28,222 bases of DNA, from NCBI GenBank assembly GCA_039917655.1, contig JBDSJC010000078.1:1-28222 (forward strand), in the 5' to 3' direction. This stretch comes from PNKC01 sp039917655 (lineage in GTDB: Bacteria; Chloroflexota; Dehalococcoidia; Tepidiformales; Tepidiformaceae). Under the pieces are notes generated by a model. It saw nothing but the letters and a program-made list of their open reading frames with translations, did no database searches and had not been told where the DNA came from. How positions within the stretch are numbered: the stretch's first letter is position 1; each line of letters opens with the position of its first letter. Shown in pieces: positions 25,195-28,222 of the stretch. Both the position numbers and the translations under genes were made by a program.

Positions 25195-25908
25195 GTGACC
25201 ACAATCGGGACCTTGCAGACGATAGCGCGCTATCCGGTCAAGTCCATGCGCGGCGAAGAGCTGGCCTCCTCTCCGATCGGCTTCCAGGGTCTGCCCCACG
25301 ACCGCGCGTTCGCGTTCGTCCAGGAAGGGCTGCACAACTCGTTCCCCTGGCTCACCGGGCGGCAACATCAGGGGCTGTTCGCATGCCAGCCCGTGTGGGA
25401 GAGCACCGGCGGCAAACCAGGGCTCTTTGTCCTGACTGCTGCGGGCGCGCGGCTTGCAATCGCCAGCGGCGAACTGCGAGAGCAGCTGGAGCAAGCGTCT
25501 GGCTTCGGGCTGCGCCTGCACAGCGACTACCGCGGCAGCCAGGACGTCGCGTACGTTTCTCTGATCTTTGGGTCGACGATCCGGGCGCTCGCCGAGGCTG
25601 GGGGCGTCGCGCCAGACCATCGCCGCTTCCGCATGAACCTGGTGGTCGAAAACGACTCCCTGGCGTTCAGCGAACAGGAGCTGGTCGGTAAGACGTTGGC
25701 AATCGGCGAGGCGCGGATTGCGGTCACCCACCAGGACCAGCGCTGTGTGATGGTCACCTTCGATCCCGAATCCGGGGTAGGCACCCCCGCCGTCCTCAAA
25801 GCCGTGGGCCAGATGAACGAAACCTGCGCCGGGGTCTACGCCTCCGTGCTGCGCACGGGCACGCTGACAGTCGGCGACGCCGTGACGGTGGTTTCCGCGG
25901 CAGGCTGA
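25195..25908 (+). CDS. MOSC-domain protein (MOSC N-terminal barrel plus MOSC)
   Basis: A 237-residue protein. The N-terminal barrel (IGTLQTIARYPVKSMRGEELASSPIGFQGLPHDRAFAFV) is the MOSC_N type found in molybdenum-cofactor sulfurase C-termini and the mARC/YcbX group. The MOSC domain follows with RFRMNLVVENDSLAFSEQELVGKTLAIGEARIAVTHQDQRCVMVTFDPESG. Cys184 in this segment is the position that binds the cofactor in related N-hydroxylamine-reducing enzymes. No ferredoxin or heme domain is fused, so electrons would come from separate proteins. GTG at 25195 has GGAGGAG upstream. The 72-bp gap after the hydrolase gene suggests possible co-transcription. It is the only molybdenum-linked enzyme gene I see in the window. 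Confidence 0.85.
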   Translation: MTTIGTLQTIARYPVKSMRGEELASSPIGFQGLPHDRAFAFVQEGLHNSFPWLTGRQHQGLFACQPVWESTGGKPGLFVLTAAGARLAIASGELREQLEQASGFGLRLHSDYRGSQDVAYVSLIFGSTIRALAEAGGVAPDHRRFRMNLVVENDSLAFSEQELVGKTLAIGEARIAVTHQDQRCVMVTFDPESGVGTPAVLKAVGQMNETCAGVYASVLRTGTLTVGDAVTVVSAAG

Positions 25909-25961
25909 GGCTCCCGCCAGATCCCGCGTTTACATGGTTTAGCGCCCGCCACCGCGCAACC

Positions 25962-25970
25962 TGCTACTGT
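25962..25970 (+). promoter_or_regulatory. Extended -10 promoter element upstream of the SPFH gene
   Basis: TGCTACTGT matches TGnTAnnnT and lies 41 bp before the ATG at 26012. It is immediately followed by the inverted repeat at 25976-25989. Confidence 0.5.
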
Positions 25971-25975
25971 CTAAA

Positions 25976-25989
25976 CAGATTCGAGTCTG
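25976..25989. repeat. 14-bp inverted repeat at the SPFH transcription start
   Basis: CAGATTCGAGTCTG is a near-perfect palindrome (all pairs match except one T/G). It covers the predicted transcription start, 5 bp after the -10, so it could be an operator; a chance palindrome remains possible. Confidence 0.3.
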
Positions 25990-26011
25990 AGTTCGAGCGT
26001 GAGGTGGAACA

Positions 26012-26953
26012 ATGCCCTGGATACTTAGCCTGCTGGCCGCGATCGTGATCTGTGGCGCGGTCTTCTTCTTCTCCCGATTAGCCCGCTCGGCGGCTGCCGA
26101 TGGCACGCCCGAGCGTCTGCGTGCCACGATCATCATGGTCGCAGTGAGCGTCGTCTTCATTCTCTGGGTGGGGCTGACTACGCTCGCTGCATCTCTTAAG
26201 ACGGTTGAGGCGGGCAACGTGATGGTCGTCTACCAGTTTGGCGAAATCGTCGGCCAGAAGAGCGAGGGGCTTCAGTTCATCCTTCCCTGGCAAACGACAA
26301 AGACGCAGAGCGTGCAGGTGCAGCGGTTCAAGTTTGAAAACGTCTCGGGCTTCTCGCAGGAGACGCAGGATGTCTACATCACGGCGACCATCAACTACTC
26401 CGTGTCTCCGGGTGCGGTGCAGAACCTCTATCGAACAGTTGGGGAGAACTGGTTCGACCGACTGATCGAACCGCGCCTGGTCAACTTCCTGAAGGAAGAG
26501 ACGGTGAAGTACCCGGGCGTTGAGATCGCTCCGAACCGCGAGAAGATCCGCCAGATCGTGCGCGATAAGTTGACGGCCGAGCTCGCGCCGTTCTCGATTA
26601 CAGTGACGGACCTCCTGCTTGACAACATCGACTTCAGCAACGATTTCAAGAAGTCGATCGAGGGCAAGCAGATCGCAACCCAGGACGCACTGCGGGCGCA
26701 GGAGAAGGTGAAACAGAGCCAGTTCGAGGCGCAGCAGCAAATCGAAACGGCGAAGGGTGACGCTGAATCAACGAAGGTGCGCGCGGAGGGCCAGGCAGCG
26801 GCGAACAAGGCGCTGGCGGCATCTCTCACTCCCGAAGTGATTCAGTTCCAGGCCATCCAGAAGTTGGGCGACAAGATCCAGATCGCACTGATCCCTAGCG
26901 GCCAGGGCGTCATCATCGACCCGACGACACTGTTCGGTGGGGTGAAGAAGTAA
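26012..26953 (+). CDS. SPFH/prohibitin-domain membrane protein
   Basis: A 313-residue protein of the SPFH (stomatin, prohibitin, flotillin, HflK/C) group, which forms large membrane rings that organise microdomains or regulate membrane proteases. Two membrane helices come first (about 4-21 and 39-61). The SPFH domain follows (SLKTVEAGNVMVVYQFGEIVGQKSEGLQFILPWQTTKTQSVQVQRFKFENVSGFSQETQDVYITATINYSV...). A charged coiled coil then runs from about 215 to 275, rich in Gln, Glu, Lys and Ala (KVKQSQFEAQQQIETAKGDAESTKVRAEGQ). The prohibitin-like PFSITVTDLLLDNIDFSNDFKKSIEGKQ segment is clear. No NfeD or FtsH gene is adjacent. The ATG at 26012 has GAGGTGG upstream. It should be a monocistronic gene ended by the hairpin at 26998. 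Confidence 0.85.
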   Translation: MPWILSLLAAIVICGAVFFFSRLARSAAADGTPERLRATIIMVAVSVVFILWVGLTTLAASLKTVEAGNVMVVYQFGEIVGQKSEGLQFILPWQTTKTQSVQVQRFKFENVSGFSQETQDVYITATINYSVSPGAVQNLYRTVGENWFDRLIEPRLVNFLKEETVKYPGVEIAPNREKIRQIVRDKLTAELAPFSITVTDLLLDNIDFSNDFKKSIEGKQIATQDALRAQEKVKQSQFEAQQQIETAKGDAESTKVRAEGQAAANKALAASLTPEVIQFQAIQKLGDKIQIALIPSGQGVIIDPTTLFGGVKK

Positions 26954-26997
26954 GGGCCGAAGTGCGTAGTGCTTCGTGCTGAGGACACGGGTCGCAC

Positions 26998-27036
26998 CGA
27001 AGGGGTTGGTTGCGAAGAACCGCACTAACCCCTTCG
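26998..27036. terminator. Long hairpin between convergent SPFH and DUF2269-like genes
   Basis: CGAAGGGGTTGGT pairs with ACTAACCCCTTCG (13 bp including one G-T) with a 13-nt loop. It lies exactly between two convergent genes and abuts the stop of the leftward one, so it could end transcripts from both sides. Neither flank has a T run. Confidence 0.6.
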
Positions 27037-27504
27037 CTAGAAAGGCTTGAAGACCGCTAGCCAGGCAAGTAGCGGCACGCTGAGCACGAGCACAGTGCCG
27101 AATACGATCGGCACGCGGTCATCGAGGATGCTCTTTAATTCGGCCGTCTGCTGGCCTTTCTTCACAGCGATCAGCGAGGCCAGCCGCGCCCGCCGCAGCC
27201 CAAAGCCCAACAGCGGCAGACAGACGAAGTAGACCAGGACGTAGAGCAACGTCAACGCGAGCAGCCAGCCATCGCGCACGAAATTGTAGTCGCGGGACAC
27301 GGCCCAGAAGAAGCCGGTGATGCCGGTAGCCATCGCGCCGGGCAGGAGAATGCGGGTCTCGTTGCTGGCCGCCTCGACGAGGCAGTACATCTGGTACTTC
27401 ACGTCTTTGGTGGCCCAGGCCTTGAGGATCAACGGGTAGGTAGCACCCAGACCGGCTCCGAGCCAGATCATGCTGAGCACATGGATGATTCGCCACCAGT
27501 CCAA
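27037..27504 (-). CDS. DUF2269-like integral membrane protein
   Basis: A 155-residue membrane protein with four predicted helices, at about 5-25, 52-70, 80-103 and 130-152. The opening MDWWRIIHVLSMIWLGAGLGATYPLI resembles DUF2269 and CopD-like small membrane proteins, with an early His (WRIIHVLS) that could bind heme or metal in relatives. Between helices lie NETRILLPGAMATGITGFFWAV and a charged loop (GLRRARLASLIAVKKGQQTAELKSILDDR). The TTG at 27504 has GGGGGTAG about 6 nt upstream. Function is not known for this family. It diverges from the glycosyltransferase gene and converges with the SPFH gene. Confidence 0.6.
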   Translation of the reverse strand: MDWWRIIHVLSMIWLGAGLGATYPLILKAWATKDVKYQMYCLVEAASNETRILLPGAMATGITGFFWAVSRDYNFVRDGWLLALTLLYVLVYFVCLPLLGFGLRRARLASLIAVKKGQQTAELKSILDDRVPIVFGTVLVLSVPLLAWLAVFKPF

Positions 27505-27592
27505 CGTCTACCCCCGCCGCGAGTGCGGCAGGTTCAGCCTAGCGTCCGGAGGGCTAGGGGCGAGCGCGCTCGCCCCTTCGCCGCCCGCTTCG

Positions 27593-27598
27593 TACGCT
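27593..27598 (+). promoter_or_regulatory. -10 element TACGCT 6 nt before the glycosyltransferase GTG (likely leaderless)
   Basis: TACGCT, then ACCGCC, then the GTG at 27605: the same hexamer and the same spacing as before the YbaK-like gene. No ribosome site is present. Confidence 0.45.
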
Positions 27599-27604
27599 AC
27601 CGCC

Positions 27605-28222
27605 GTGCCGCCTCGCATCCTCATCCTCTGTCGTGGCCACCTGGGCAGCCATGTCTCGAGCCCCGGCATCCGTGCCACCGCGCAGGCGTACGTGCTCGCT
27701 ACGCAGATTCCGGGCGCGCAGGTAACGCTTGCAGGACCAAATCCCGATGTGCCCACGCCCGAGGGCGCGCCGTTTCGCATCGTCCGCTGGACCGGCCGAA
27801 ACGTCCTCGGCCTGGTGAAGAAGCATGACATCATCATCTCCAGCGGGCTCCCGCCGCAGGTCGCCGTATTCTTCCCGAAGAAAAAGTTCGTGGTGGACCT
27901 GTTCACCCAGTACGCCATGGAGTGGATGGAGGTCGGCCGGCAGCAGTTTTCGGGCCGAAAGCAACACGCCTGGGTGCAGCGCACGCGCGCAATACTCGCA
28001 ATGCAACTGACGATGGCGGACTTTGTCATCGTGAACAACGAACGTCAAAGGGACAGCTATCTCGGGATGATGGTCTCGCTTGGCCTGATCTCGCCGACTG
28101 TCTACGACGCCGACCCGAACCTTCGCCGCTACATCGACGTGGCGGGCCACGGCATCCGGCCCGAGCTGCCCGAGGCGCATCGGCCCGTGCCCCAGGAGGA
28201 TGCGCCAGCGCTCGCCAGCGCG
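27605..28222 (+). CDS. GT-B-fold glycosyltransferase, N-terminal part (partial)
   Basis: From a GTG at 27605 the frame is open for 206 codons to the end of the window, so the C-terminal half is missing. The product begins PRILILCRGHLGSHVSSPGIRATAQAYVLATQIPGAQVTLAGPN. This resembles the N-terminal acceptor-binding Rossmann domain of GT4-like glycosyltransferases (a basic Gly-rich loop followed by SxPGIR). Then come DIIISSGLPPQVAVFF and FVVDLFTQYAMEWMEVGR. The segment ADFVIVNNERQRDSYLGMMVSLGLISPTVYDADPNLRRYIDV is typical of a subgroup that recognises nucleotide-sugar donors. Such enzymes build cell-envelope or capsular glycans. The donor-binding domain lies beyond the window, so donor and acceptor cannot be told. 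Confidence 0.75.
   Translation, partial: MPPRILILCRGHLGSHVSSPGIRATAQAYVLATQIPGAQVTLAGPNPDVPTPEGAPFRIVRWTGRNVLGLVKKHDIIISSGLPPQVAVFFPKKKFVVDLFTQYAMEWMEVGRQQFSGRKQHAWVQRTRAILAMQLTMADFVIVNNERQRDSYLGMMVSLGLISPTVYDADPNLRRYIDVAGHGIRPELPEAHRPVPQEDAPALASA

Noticed and set aside
26954..26990. Short near-repeats of GTGC after the SPFH gene
   Set aside because: The units are too short and irregular to separate from chance in this composition.

Overview
The window is chromosomal DNA from a GC-rich bacterium (roughly 60-65% G+C by eye). Coding density is high, many genes overlap by a few bases, and GTG and TTG starts are common. Gene content (two-TM SPFH protein, MOSC protein, UbiA prenyltransferase, trigger factor-clpP-clpX, GT-B glycosyltransferase) together with extended -10 and leaderless promoters would fit a Chloroflexota-like lineage. 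That placement is inference only; no rRNA is present to test it.

Layout: (1) 1-580 holds the end of an APH-fold phosphotransferase and a decayed IS630-like transposase tail. (2) 577-7896 is a complete phosphate-starvation locus: phoB-phoR leftward, and pstS-pstC-pstA-pstB-phoU rightward, from a shared intergenic region with three tandem 11-bp repeats. PhoR/PhoB sense and respond, PstSCAB imports phosphate, and PhoU links transporter and kinase. (3) 7916-9832 holds a frameshifted O-methyltransferase, tRNA-His(GTG) and a DinB-family protein. (4) 9905-11986 is a tight set of MarR regulator, histidine phosphatase and class I methyltransferase. (5) 12047-14253 holds a ModE-like DNA-binding protein and aspS. 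(6) 14418-18028 is a peptide-type ABC importer (binding protein and two permeases) with no ATPase gene beside it. (7) 18111-21375 is tig-clpP-clpX, a protein-folding and proteolysis operon closed by a strong terminator. (8) 21502-28222 holds accessory metabolic and membrane genes: a VOC protein, ybaK-like and ubiA-like genes (leftward, overlapping), a serine beta-lactamase-fold hydrolase, a MOSC protein, an SPFH protein, a DUF2269-like membrane protein and the start of a glycosyltransferase.

Most of the window is ordinary core genome, and I found no convincing new multi-gene system. The best leads are regulatory: the tandem 11-bp repeats upstream of pstS, and a recurring TANNNT -10 element lying exactly 6 nt before the start codon of four genes, which suggests leaderless mRNAs. 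Others are the single-base frameshift in the O-methyltransferase, His31 in AspRS (a hint of non-discriminating aminoacylation), and the importer without ATPases.
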